A DNA stretch of 64,000 nt from Ruminococcus sp. (GTDB taxonomy: Bacteria; Bacillota; Clostridia; Oscillospirales; Ruminococcaceae). The notes beneath the pieces were generated by a model. It was not told the DNA's origin and searched no databases. It saw only the letters and a program-made list of their open reading frames with translations. The position numbers and the translations under genes were made by a program. Position 1 is the stretch's first letter. Each line of letters begins with the position of its first letter. The stretch covers positions 543,889 to 607,888 of the forward strand of contig JAIDQQ010000023.1 in NCBI GenBank assembly GCA_029062165.1. Direction: 5' to 3'. This document shows positions 25,082-33,819 of this stretch, one piece after another.

Positions 25082-26872
25082 ATGCCCCCTATGAGACCTA
25101 TGACTGTTACAAATCCCGACGAAAAAGCCGATTTAGGTTCAATAAAGAAAATACTCGTCTACTGCAAACAGTATCTTCCGGCGGTAATCGTCGCCGTTAT
25201 ATTCGCTATAGGCGGTGCATTGACTACCATTATCGGACCTGAAAAAATAAGTGACCTCATGAACGAAATAACTTCCGGTATAATGACCGGCGTTGACATG
25301 GATAATATTAAAAAAATTTGCTTTACACTGGTAGCCATATATGCCGGTGGTGCGATACTGAATTACAGTCAGCAGTTTATAACGGCTACAATAACACAGA
25401 AAACTTCAAAGCGACTTCGTACCGATATTGACGAAAAAATAAACCGTCTGCCCCTGAAGTACTTCGATACCACCACTAAGGGCGATATACTTTCACGTGT
25501 AACCAACGACGTCGACACCATAAGCCAGACACTTTCAAGCAGTTCGGCGAATTTAATAAGTTCGTTGGCGTTGTTCGTGGGAGTTATATATAAGATGTTC
25601 TCTACTAACTGGATTCTTGCCCTTGTAACAATCGGCTCTTCGCTTTTCGGATTCGTAATGATGGGCGTTATCATGAAAAATTCGCAGAAATTCTTCAACC
25701 GTAAGCAAGCCGATTTAGGTGTAATGAATGGTCAGATAGAGGAAGTCTATACCAATCATAATATAGTACACGCATTCGGAGCGAAAAATCAGGAAAAAAT
25801 CAAATTTGATGAGGTAAATGACCGTCTTTACGATTCAAACTGGAAATCGCAATGGTTATCCGGTATGATGCACCCGATTATGCAGTTTGTCGGAAATCTC
25901 GACTATGCACTTGTATTTATAGTAGGTGTTATTTTCATAATCAATGACAATTCCGCCGTGACACTCGGTACTATTATGGCATTCGTTATATATTCGAGAC
26001 TTTTTTCGCAACCGTTAGGAACTTTCGCACAGTCAATGACTTCCATACAACAGGCATCAGCGGCATCTAAGCGAGTTTTTGAAATGCTTGAATCCGAAGA
26101 ACAGGCTGACGAATCCGCTAAGAACGGTACTATAAGCAACGTCGCCGGAAACGTCGAGTTTAAACACGTTAAATTCGGCTACTCACCGGATAAAACTATC
26201 ATACACGATTTTTCAGCAGACCTGAAAGCCGGTCAGAAAGTAGCGATAGTAGGACCTACCGGAGCAGGCAAGACGACTATGGTCAATCTGCTTATGCGTT
26301 TCTACGAGATTGACAGCGGTGACATTCTTATTGATGGCGTTTCCACTAAAACCCTTAAACGTGAACAGGTACACGATTTATTTGACATGATTCTTCAGGA
26401 TACGTGGCTTTTTGACGGTACTATACGTGAAAATCTGGTCTATAACAAGGAGGGCGTAACAGACAGTCAGCTTGACGAAGCGTGCGAGGCGGTAGGTCTG
26501 AAACACTTCATATCGACGTTACCGCAAGGCTACGATACAAGGCTTAATGAGGCTCTGAATCTTTCGGACGGTCAGAAACAACAGCTTACAATCGCAAGGG
26601 CAATGATTAAAGACGCTCCTATGCTGATACTCGATGAAGCTACTTCCTCTATCGACACGAGAACGGAACTCGTCATACAGCGTGCTATGGATAAGCTTAC
26701 TATCGGACGCACTTCATTTGTAATAGCACACAGACTATCCACTATCAAAAATGCAGATGTCATACTTGTCATGAAAGACGGCGACATTATAGAGCAGGGC
26801 AATCACGAAAAACTCATTGCAGACGGCGGTTTCTATTCGGAATTATATAACAGTCAGTTTGTAGTAGCATAA
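25082..26872 (+). CDS. ABC exporter half-transporter, catalytic partner
   Basis: This 596-aa membrane-ATPase fusion has Walker A GPTGAGKTT, the canonical catalytic Glu in MLILDEATSSID and switch His in VIAHRLSTI, but a changed signature LSDGQKQQ. In the heterodimer the changed signature faces the already degenerate Walker site of the partner, so all defects fall in one composite site. The track starts at a GTG 9 nt earlier, overlapping the ribosome site. The ATG at 25082 is 9 nt after AAAGGAG and 1 nt after the partner's stop, so it is preferred. Confidence 0.93.
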   Translation: MPPMRPMTVTNPDEKADLGSIKKILVYCKQYLPAVIVAVIFAIGGALTTIIGPEKISDLMNEITSGIMTGVDMDNIKKICFTLVAIYAGGAILNYSQQFITATITQKTSKRLRTDIDEKINRLPLKYFDTTTKGDILSRVTNDVDTISQTLSSSSANLISSLALFVGVIYKMFSTNWILALVTIGSSLFGFVMMGVIMKNSQKFFNRKQADLGVMNGQIEEVYTNHNIVHAFGAKNQEKIKFDEVNDRLYDSNWKSQWLSGMMHPIMQFVGNLDYALVFIVGVIFIINDNSAVTLGTIMAFVIYSRLFSQPLGTFAQSMTSIQQASAASKRVFEMLESEEQADESAKNGTISNVAGNVEFKHVKFGYSPDKTIIHDFSADLKAGQKVAIVGPTGAGKTTMVNLLMRFYEIDSGDILIDGVSTKTLKREQVHDLFDMILQDTWLFDGTIRENLVYNKEGVTDSQLDEACEAVGLKHFISTLPQGYDTRLNEALNLSDGQKQQLTIARAMIKDAPMLILDEATSSIDTRTELVIQRAMDKLTIGRTSFVIAHRLSTIKNADVILVMKDGDIIEQGNHEKLIADGGFYSELYNSQFVVA

Positions 26873-26874
26873 AC

Positions 26875-26906
26875 AAAAAACCGTATCTGAAAAGATACGG
26901 TTTTTT
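26875..26906 (+). terminator. terminator of MarR-ABC operon
   Basis: CCGTATCT and AGATACGG around a GAAA loop, with A-run before and T6 after. Confidence 0.9.
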
Positions 26907-26925
26907 GCGTTTCGGGTGTTAAATT

Positions 26926-26964
26926 CTGAAAAAACGTTCTCCCGAAAGAGAGAACATTTTTTCA
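26926..26964. terminator. second hairpin, likely bidirectional terminator
   Basis: CTGAAAAAACGTTCTC pairs with GAGAACATTTTTTCAG. It lies between convergent units and could end the minus-strand operon coming from 27-32 kb. Confidence 0.7.
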
Positions 26965-27058
26965 GTGTAGGAAATTATTGTATTTCGGTTTCCCGATATA
27001 TGAATTATATCATATTATTGTGAAAAAGTCAATAATATATTTTGTCGAAAAGTATTAG

Positions 27059-27379
27059 TTATTCAATTAATTTGTCTGACTGGTAATTAAGAAAATCTTC
27101 GGCAGTATTTCTTATATCTTCGTCAACGGAAGCATTTTTACAGATATTTTTCAGTATCTCCATGTATTCCGGAAGTTCGTTCAATGTTCTGCCGTTGTAA
27201 AGTCTGTTAAGCATAATCAGAGTATGTATAGCCGGACGTTTTTTTATAGATTCTTACGGTATATATTTTTCCTTGTCGTCTGCTGTTTCGAGTAAATCCC
27301 ATATCTGATACTCATTGTATAAAATGTCATCATCATACGCATATTCAGACAGTTCTTTTATTTTTTTAATTATTTCCAT
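27059..27379 (-). pseudogene. small gene broken by an in-frame stop
   Basis: From an ATG at 27379 (with GGAGGTGAAC before it) the frame stays open for 107 codons to 27059, except for one TAA at 27254-27256 (codon 42). The two halves read on smoothly as an alpha-helical protein: KELSEYAYDDDILYNEYQIWDLLE, then LIMLNRLYNGRTLNELPEY. The track misses it because each half is under 60 codons. It overlaps the end of the upstream gene by 14 nt. I do not recognise the family. Either a recent nonsense mutation or a sequencing error explains it. Confidence 0.75.
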
Positions 27380-27767
27380 AGTTCACCTCCGGAATCTTGA
27401 GATAGTCTATACTTTGATTGATAAGTTTTGTTTCTTTTCCCATAAACTCCAAAGCACGTGAATATGTAATATATTCGTCCCATAGATATTCAAGTAAAGT
27501 GACCTGTAGAAGATTTTTAGTTTCTGTATCGCCGTATTCTGCCAGTTCCTCGTACATACGGAAAATTCTTTCAAGCAGATTATTATTTCTGTAGTCTTTT
27601 TGTTTAAGAAGTCCGGTAACAAGCGGATTCAGAATATTTCCGAAAAGACAGTGTGGGAGTTTTTCGCCTAACCAGTCATTTTCAGCGATTATTTTTTCCC
27701 TTAATTCCGGAAAACGTCCGCACAGGAAATCGCAGTCAAGGGAGTTATATTTTATAGTCGTCAACAT
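27366..27767 (-). CDS. hypothetical helical protein
   Basis: This 133-aa soluble, all-helical protein has no family I can name. It has a conserved-looking core (LLERIFRMYEELAEYGDTETKNLLQVTLLEYLWDE) with no signal or membrane segment. Its start overlaps the preceding proline-rich gene by 23 nt, and its end overlaps the broken small gene by 14 nt. The three therefore form a tightly coupled set. The order (flexible protein, helical protein, small helical protein) could suit an immunity-like or adaptor module, but this is speculation. Confidence 0.65.
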   Translation of the reverse strand: MLTTIKYNSLDCDFLCGRFPELREKIIAENDWLGEKLPHCLFGNILNPLVTGLLKQKDYRNNNLLERIFRMYEELAEYGDTETKNLLQVTLLEYLWDEYITYSRALEFMGKETKLINQSIDYLKIPEVNYGNN

Positions 27768-28230
27768 TGTTCATTACCGGTATTTCCATTATCATTGTGG
27801 ACTGGTCTGTATCACCGTCGAAAGTAGTCCCGAATGCTCCGAACTCATTGTTGACGTTGTCAACTTTTTTCCGTACCGGTACAGTCACACGTACCATTTT
27901 CGGCGGTGGAGTTTCTGTGCGTTCCTCGACGAATTTTGAGGGGTCAGGCTTTACAGGTTCGGGCGGATGTGGCGGTACAGGCGGAGCAGGTTTGTTATAC
28001 AGATTTTCATTTTTCGGCGATACGTAGACACTTTGCGGTGTCTGTATGTGCCGGACGTCCGGTAACGGCATACTCTGATAACGACTTGCCGGAATTAACT
28101 GTTTTTCCGGAAGTGCTTCTGATTCTTCCGGAATTTTTTCAACCGGACGGAAATTTATGTCACGGAGTGTACCTGCTCCGGAATATGTACGTGTTTTTAT
28201 ATTTTTCGCATTCATGTCACGTAAAGTCAA
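27745..28230 (-). CDS. hypothetical proline-rich protein, TTG start
   Basis: This 161-aa, probably unstructured protein has a Pro-rich centre (PAPPVPPHPPEPVKPDP). The segment TLRDMN at the start recurs as TLRDIN 14 residues later. The start is a TTG at 28230, supported by GGGGTGAT 4 nt upstream; the next ATG is too far from that site. It lies downstream of pnkp with only an AT-rich repeat and no promoter or terminator between, so it may belong to the hen1-pnkp transcript. The N-terminal region of the TerD protein across the island is similarly flexible and Pro-rich. Function unknown. Confidence 0.6.
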   Translation of the reverse strand: MTLRDMNAKNIKTRTYSGAGTLRDINFRPVEKIPEESEALPEKQLIPASRYQSMPLPDVRHIQTPQSVYVSPKNENLYNKPAPPVPPHPPEPVKPDPSKFVEERTETPPPKMVRVTVPVRKKVDNVNNEFGAFGTTFDGDTDQSTMIMEIPVMNNVDDYKI

Positions 28231-28240
28231 AATATCACCC

Positions 28241-28319
28241 CATTATCAATTAAGAATTAAGAATGCATAATGCATAATTATTTCAATTCTTAATTATGAA
28301 TTATTAATTATGAATTTCA
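28241..28319. repeat. AT-rich dispersed repeat
   Basis: About 80 nt of TTAATTCTTAATT, TGCATAATTATT and ATTATGAATT units lie between pnkp and the proline-rich gene. Confidence 0.8.
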
Positions 28320-30881
28320 AAGTCGTGGGTCAACAGGTTCGCTCTCGAATGCAAGTACACCGAATGAACATTCATGTACTTTATAAAGCGGTTCACGGTT
28401 TACGAAACGTTTCAGCGATTCCATACCTAACGAAAATTCTTTCAGGGCGAGGGTACGTTTTCTTGAAAGCGAACGTTTTTTCAGTCTCCGGAGGTGTTCC
28501 GGCAGAAGATAATCCGCACCATAAATAATCCTTAAATACTCACGTCCACGGCATTTGACAGCCGGTTGAAGAAGTTTGCTTCCGGTAATAGCCGTATAGT
28601 ATTCCGGTTTTACTACCATTCCTTCACCGCCCGATTCCGTCATTTCAGACCACCATTTCACAGCATTTTCAATGCTTGTTACGTCGTCGGTATCTACGCA
28701 TATATACGGCGTTGCCATGAAAATTTTATCCGTACAGATATACTTTCTTATATTCTCCATATGCCATATGTGTTTCTGCTTGTCGAAAACTTTTCCCTCA
28801 ACCGCAAGTATATGAAACGGTGCTATTCTGAAATCGTCGATATTATTGACCGTCCAGCAGTATTCACGATAGGCGGATACATATTTTTCAATGGCATCTT
28901 TCCGGAAACGGAATTTTTCAAGGACTTCTTTCAGATTGGTATTCTGTCCGGACGTAAGAGCGGAAACTTCCGGCGATACACTGGTAAGGGAGCAGGCTTT
29001 TTCAAGCAATTTTACCGCAGTATCAAGCGAATTTTTTCCGGCGTTTCCTACCGGTGCATACTGTGTTTTAATAAGTCCCTGTGCCTTTTCTGACCACGGC
29101 ATTAACTCTGTATCGAGGCATACCCATTCCGTATTGAAGTCTTTCCAGAAATTATTGTCTGTAAGTACCCTGTCAAGATGTTTAAGTAATTCCGTTTCAG
29201 TTTCCGGATTATCAAAGAAACGCCGTCCGGTACGGGTGTATATTATGCCGGAAGTGCCGTCATCTATGCCGAAACGTTTTACAGCAGTTTCCGGCGTATG
29301 ACATAATATTATAACCGCTCTCGAACCCATATGTTTCTTTTCGCATACGACGTTTTTTATACCGTTCTTACGATAATATTCAAAGGCTTCGGGTGGGTAT
29401 TCAAGATAACCGTCAGTCTGACTTGTCTCGCACGGCGACATTGTAGGCGGAAGATATATCAGCCAGTGAGGGTCAGCGGAATATCTCGACATTATTTCCA
29501 GTGCGGAATTTGCATTGTTTTCGTCGATATTTATTGACGGTATCAAATCTGTACGGATATTCATTTTCCCCTGAAAATCGCCTATTGTAAGCATATCGCC
29601 AATATCTTCGGATTTTTCAGTTGCAAGAGGTTTTACAGGTTCACAGTATTTTTCGTATGCCTCAACGCTTACGAACTCTTTTTCAGGGTATCGCATTGCC
29701 GTAAGTTTTCCGCCAAATACGCAACCGTTATCAATACAGTATGTGTTGTTTATCGCTGTCACGTCGGTACAGGGCGTATGACCGTATACTATAGTAGCAC
29801 GTCCTCTGTAGTCGGCTGACCAGTCAAGGCGTACTGGTAAACCGAACTCGTCGACTTCACCGGTAGTATCTCCGTATATACAGAACTCACGGACACGTCC
29901 TGAACCACGTCCGATATAATTTTCCTTTATTCCGGCGTGCGAAACAACAAGTTTTCCGTCGTCGAATACATAATGACTTATCAGACCGTCAAGAAATTTC
30001 CGGAGTTCCTCTTTAAATTCCGGAGTTTCTTTGTTTATTTCCTCAACGGTCTTGTCAAGTCCGTATGTGAGATTGACATTTTTTCCGTTAAGATATTTAA
30101 GTAATCTGACCTCATGATTTCCGACTACCGAAAATGCATTACCATTTTTAATCATACTCATAGCAAGTTTAAGTACACCGGTATTATTATAACCTCTGTC
30201 ACAGAAATCTCCCAAGAAAATAACACGTCTGCCGTCGGGGTGTACCGGTATACCGTCGGCGTTATCGATATAGCCTAATTTTTCAAGAAGTTCACGTAAT
30301 TCGCCGTAACAGCCGTGTATATCGCCTATAATATCGAATTTTCCGTGAACGTCTTTTTTGTCGTTCCAAAGTTTAGTACGGACTATTTCGGCATTGTCGA
30401 TATCTTCCTGATTGTTCAGGACGTACACAAACCGGAAACCTTCACGCTTTAATTTTTTAATACAGCGTCGTAACTGGTTTGAATGATTCCGGATTACACT
30501 TTCCGGAAGCCGTCTGTTTTCACGTGCGGAATTTCTTTCGAGTAAAGTTTTTTCCGGAACGTCGAGGACTATAGCTACACTATGTACGTTATTTTCCCTT
30601 GCATAATCAAGAATTTTTTTCCGTGCAGACTGCTGTACGTTTGTAGCGTCTATAACGGTCAGTTTCATTAAGTCGAGACGTTTTTTCAATGCATAGAAAA
30701 GTAAGTCGAAAGCCTCACCGGAAACACTCTGATTATTTTCGTCGTCGGAAACCATTGCCCTGAAAAAGTCGGAAGATAAAACTTCCGTAGGCTTGAATTT
30801 ACTGTTAGCAAATGTAGTTTTTCCGCTTGAAGTAGCACCAATCATGGCGACAAGTGAAAATTCCGGTATTTCTATACGCAT
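28317..30881 (-). CDS. pnkp: polynucleotide kinase-phosphatase-ligase of bacterial RNA repair
   Basis: Bacterial Pnkp (854 aa, normal length) heals and seals broken RNA. Residues about 1-175 are the 5'-kinase (P-loop GATSSGKTTF). Residues about 180-420 are the metallophosphatase that removes 2',3'-phosphates (DIIGDIHGCYGE, FLGDFCDRG, GNHEV, SHAG). Residues about 450-854 are the adenylyltransferase, with the lysine motif VCEKKHMGSRAVI and a late VVKPEYY motif. It overlaps the hen1 stop by 10 nt, and the two proteins form one complex. In characterised systems it repairs ribotoxin-cut tRNAs. The stop lies within the AT-rich repeat. Confidence 0.95.
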   Translation of the reverse strand: MRIEIPEFSLVAMIGATSSGKTTFANSKFKPTEVLSSDFFRAMVSDDENNQSVSGEAFDLLFYALKKRLDLMKLTVIDATNVQQSARKKILDYARENNVHSVAIVLDVPEKTLLERNSARENRRLPESVIRNHSNQLRRCIKKLKREGFRFVYVLNNQEDIDNAEIVRTKLWNDKKDVHGKFDIIGDIHGCYGELRELLEKLGYIDNADGIPVHPDGRRVIFLGDFCDRGYNNTGVLKLAMSMIKNGNAFSVVGNHEVRLLKYLNGKNVNLTYGLDKTVEEINKETPEFKEELRKFLDGLISHYVFDDGKLVVSHAGIKENYIGRGSGRVREFCIYGDTTGEVDEFGLPVRLDWSADYRGRATIVYGHTPCTDVTAINNTYCIDNGCVFGGKLTAMRYPEKEFVSVEAYEKYCEPVKPLATEKSEDIGDMLTIGDFQGKMNIRTDLIPSINIDENNANSALEIMSRYSADPHWLIYLPPTMSPCETSQTDGYLEYPPEAFEYYRKNGIKNVVCEKKHMGSRAVIILCHTPETAVKRFGIDDGTSGIIYTRTGRRFFDNPETETELLKHLDRVLTDNNFWKDFNTEWVCLDTELMPWSEKAQGLIKTQYAPVGNAGKNSLDTAVKLLEKACSLTSVSPEVSALTSGQNTNLKEVLEKFRFRKDAIEKYVSAYREYCWTVNNIDDFRIAPFHILAVEGKVFDKQKHIWHMENIRKYICTDKIFMATPYICVDTDDVTSIENAVKWWSEMTESGGEGMVVKPEYYTAITGSKLLQPAVKCRGREYLRIIYGADYLLPEHLRRLKKRSLSRKRTLALKEFSLGMESLKRFVNREPLYKVHECSFGVLAFESEPVDPRL

Positions 30882-32272
30882 TTCTTAAACACTCCCATCT
30901 GTGTAGGCGTACCGTGTAAGCCATCGTCATCGCCGATACCCGATATTGTCACGGTATAGCCGTATTTCTGACAGATATAATCCGTCCATTTCCTGAAATC
31001 CTCACGAGACCATTCAAAACGGTGGTCATTATGACGTAACTGCCCGTCCGGAATAAATTCGTAATTAATGTTATACTCCGTGTTAGGAGTGGTCAGGATT
31101 ACTGTAGCCGGTTTTGCAAACTCGAAAATATTTCTTTCAAATGCCGGAAGCCTTAAAGGTTCAATGTGTTCGATTACCTCAATCACGCAGGCACAGTCAT
31201 AACCGGAAAAACGTTTGTCTTTGTAGGTCAGCGACGACTGCATAAGTGTAAGTTTATTACGTCTGTGTTCGTTCATGGTATCGTAATGCAGACGGTTTTT
31301 AGCTTTTTCGAGTTCATGGGCGGAGACGTCAACAGCAGTTACTTTTTTAATCTGTTGTTGTTCGAGAAGAATTTTAGTCAGCCTACATTCTCCGCAACCT
31401 AAATCTATAACGCTTTCCGCACCGCTTGCGAGTACCGCATTTTTTACGGTCTCGAGACGTAACGCATTAAGGGATATTTTTCTTTCGTCAGCCGGTCTGT
31501 CAACCTGTTCTGATTCCTGTGTTTCGTCTGATTCCTGTGTTTCCGGTATTTCTTCTGTGAGCAGGTCAATAGTTCTGTGTGCGTAACTTCTTTTCATAAG
31601 GAAGTAACGGTAAATAATGTCATTTTTTGCGGGGTGTTCAGCTAACCACTCTCCGCCATGCGAAAGAAGTTTATCAATTTCCGCTTCGTCTATGTAGTAG
31701 TGTTTCTGCTTATCGAAAACCGGTATAAGCACGTATATATGATTGAGTAAATCGGATAATCTTACTTTACCGGAAATTTCAAGGTTTATATACGGACTTT
31801 CACCCCATTCAGTGAAATTATCATCGAGGATATTTTTTGAAGTCTTTACGGTATAGCCAAGCGGTTCAAAAATCTTACGTGCGAAACTATCTGTACCGTG
31901 AATAGAATATATATTCGCTGTAAGGTCAAGAGGTGTGCCGACAAGTTCCGGTTTCCTGTCGCATTTACCGTTCATGGCGGTATTGAAGATTCTTGTTATA
32001 GCGGTACTAAGAAAAGAACTCGCTGTATAAGGTCTGTCGTTGACGTAATCGAACAGTCCGCCGGTATTTGTACCCTGTTTGCCTTTTACGAGGTCAATAG
32101 GGTTTATGTCAAGAAGTAATGCCATAGTTGTCTTTTCGTCGGAAACTTCCGGATAGAACACATAAGCCATACCGGAATTTAATTCAAATTCCTGTGGTCT
32201 GTACGGATTCTTATGCAGAAGATAGCCTAAATCCTGTGTATTTCGTCCGGTGTAGGTGATTGTGAGAATCAA
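30872..32272 (-). CDS. hen1: Hen1 3'-terminal RNA 2'-O-methyltransferase
   Basis: This 466-aa protein partners Pnkp. The N-terminal half (about 1-240) binds and activates the Pnkp ligase. The C-terminal methyltransferase (about 265-466) has the SAM motif VIDLGCGECRL and the metal site EVIEHIEP with RHNDHRFEW. It methylates the repaired 3' end so the same toxin cannot cut again. The start is a TTG at 32272 (ILTITYTGRNTQDLGYLLHKNP), 8 nt after AAGGAG and in line with the family start. The GTG in the track overlaps the ribosome site. Between the halves lies a short acidic Glu/Gln-rich linker. Confidence 0.93.
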   Translation of the reverse strand: MILTITYTGRNTQDLGYLLHKNPYRPQEFELNSGMAYVFYPEVSDEKTTMALLLDINPIDLVKGKQGTNTGGLFDYVNDRPYTASSFLSTAITRIFNTAMNGKCDRKPELVGTPLDLTANIYSIHGTDSFARKIFEPLGYTVKTSKNILDDNFTEWGESPYINLEISGKVRLSDLLNHIYVLIPVFDKQKHYYIDEAEIDKLLSHGGEWLAEHPAKNDIIYRYFLMKRSYAHRTIDLLTEEIPETQESDETQESEQVDRPADERKISLNALRLETVKNAVLASGAESVIDLGCGECRLTKILLEQQQIKKVTAVDVSAHELEKAKNRLHYDTMNEHRRNKLTLMQSSLTYKDKRFSGYDCACVIEVIEHIEPLRLPAFERNIFEFAKPATVILTTPNTEYNINYEFIPDGQLRHNDHRFEWSREDFRKWTDYICQKYGYTVTISGIGDDDGLHGTPTQMGVFKKCV

Positions 32273-32318
32273 ATAATTCACTCCTTAAATAAAAAATTTC
32301 CTCCGTAGCTCATGTATC

Positions 32319-32347
32319 ATTATACCACATATTTCAGCGTATTTCAA
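32319..32347 (-). promoter_or_regulatory. promoter of hen1-pnkp
   Basis: TTGAAA, 17 nt, TATAAT on the minus strand, about 45 nt upstream of the start. Confidence 0.75.
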
Positions 32348-32387
32348 GCCCTTAATGTGAAATTTTACTGTAAAATTCAAAAGTATC

Positions 32388-32416
32388 TTGACAAACCATG
32401 AAATAAGTGCTAAAAT
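32388..32416 (+). promoter_or_regulatory. promoter of kinase-like/PP2C operon
   Basis: TTGACA, 17 nt, TAAAAT, divergent from the hen1 promoter with 40 nt between the two -35 boxes. Confidence 0.8.
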
Positions 32417-32449
32417 ATATTTAAATAATTTATAAAGGGGTGAATTTGT

Positions 32450-33793
32450 ATGGCGGAGTATCTGACAAGAAAGAGAATTGAAACGGAGTTCGGAGGCATC
32501 GCCCAGATTAACGGCGTTATCGGCAAGGGCAGGCAAAGTATCGTTTACAGGGTTGAAACCAACACTCAGAAAAAAGCTCTCAAGTGGTACGATACCGACA
32601 AAATAAAAAATATTGAACAGATTCACGAAAATATCCGCCGGAACATCGTGGACGGCAAACCCGACAGGCGTTTTCTGTGGCCTGAATATACTACCATAAC
32701 TGACAATTCAACCGGTGCTTTCGGGTATTTCATGGAACTCCGGACAGATGATTTTGAATATTTTGCCGACGTGGTAAGGGGTTATAAATTCGTGATAAAT
32801 TCCGAAACTGGTAATCCGATTAAGAAAAAAGTACGTTTTTCAAGTCTCTATGCCATGATTACGACGGTCATAAATATTATTGATTCTTTCAGACAGATTA
32901 ACGCCTTAGGAAAAAGTTTTCAGGGACTTAGTGAGGGTAGTTTTTTCATAAATACAGATACTGGTGAAATACTCGTCAGCGACTGCGACACCATAGCACC
33001 ATACGGTACAGACCTTGATATAAAAATACGTTCAGAGTATAAAGCACCGGAAGTTATTATGGGAAAACTTCCTGACGAAAAATCCGATATGTATTCACTT
33101 GCACTGATACTTTTCAGACTTCTTTTCCGTGGTGACGCTTTTGAGGGTGAAAAGACTGTCATGGACGTTTGCCTTAATGAAAAGGAAATCGCAAAGCATT
33201 ACAGTACGGATGCGGTATTCATATATGACCCCGATAATAATTCCAACCGTGCTTTAAACGGTATTCACGATAATGTAATTAAATTCTGGAATGAATATCC
33301 GGAATATATTAAAGAGGCTTTTACATATTCTTTTACTGTAGGGATAAATAATCCCGAAAAGAGAATCCGTTTTGAAGAATGGCTTAATCTTTTTGTGCGT
33401 CTCCGTACCGAAATACTATGTTGTATGTGCGGAAAAAGCAGTTTTATTTCAATGAATGCAAGTCCGGAAGATGAGGTTTTTGTATGCCCTGTATGTAATC
33501 TGAAATACGCTTCCATGAAGTTCACAGACAGATTATACCGTATGCCCCTGTGTATAGGCGGTAAGATATTCGCCTGTGACCTTGACCCCTCAACAGATGA
33601 TTTACTTACAGTCGACGGTGAAATAGTGGAAAATAAAATACGTAAAGGTCTTATGGGTATAAAGAATCATTCACGAAAAAAATGGAGCGTTTTTCTGCCG
33701 GACGGTATGTATCATGATGTTGAATATAGTAAAGGTTTTCCTGTATGGCAGGGTTTAAAGATAGACTTCGGCAAGATAAAGGCAGAATTATAA
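32450..33793 (+). CDS. protein-kinase-like protein with zinc ribbon, probable pseudokinase
   Basis: This 447-aa soluble protein has a Hanks-type kinase fold (about 15-270). It keeps the nucleotide loop GKGRQSIVY, the Lys in KKALKWY, a DFG-like SDCDTI and the APE motif in YKAPEVI. The catalytic loop reads FQGLSEGSFFIN: the HRD Asp is Gly and the metal-binding Asn is Ser, so phosphotransfer is doubtful. A zinc ribbon (CCMCGKSS, then CPVCNLKY) follows, then a small C-terminal domain. The PP2C phosphatase gene comes next (27 nt gap), then TerD. Such kinase/PP2C/TerD sets belong to Ter-type stress systems. It may bind ATP and act as a sensor or scaffold. Confidence 0.8.
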   Translation: MAEYLTRKRIETEFGGIAQINGVIGKGRQSIVYRVETNTQKKALKWYDTDKIKNIEQIHENIRRNIVDGKPDRRFLWPEYTTITDNSTGAFGYFMELRTDDFEYFADVVRGYKFVINSETGNPIKKKVRFSSLYAMITTVINIIDSFRQINALGKSFQGLSEGSFFINTDTGEILVSDCDTIAPYGTDLDIKIRSEYKAPEVIMGKLPDEKSDMYSLALILFRLLFRGDAFEGEKTVMDVCLNEKEIAKHYSTDAVFIYDPDNNSNRALNGIHDNVIKFWNEYPEYIKEAFTYSFTVGINNPEKRIRFEEWLNLFVRLRTEILCCMCGKSSFISMNASPEDEVFVCPVCNLKYASMKFTDRLYRMPLCIGGKIFACDLDPSTDDLLTVDGEIVENKIRKGLMGIKNHSRKKWSVFLPDGMYHDVEYSKGFPVWQGLKIDFGKIKAEL

Positions 33794-33819
33794 ATTTCAG
33801 GTCTGAAAGAGGTGTATAT

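Noticed and set aside
27254-27256. Recoded stop (selenocysteine or pyrrolysine)
   Set aside because: The codon is TAA, which is not used for either, and no downstream element is visible.
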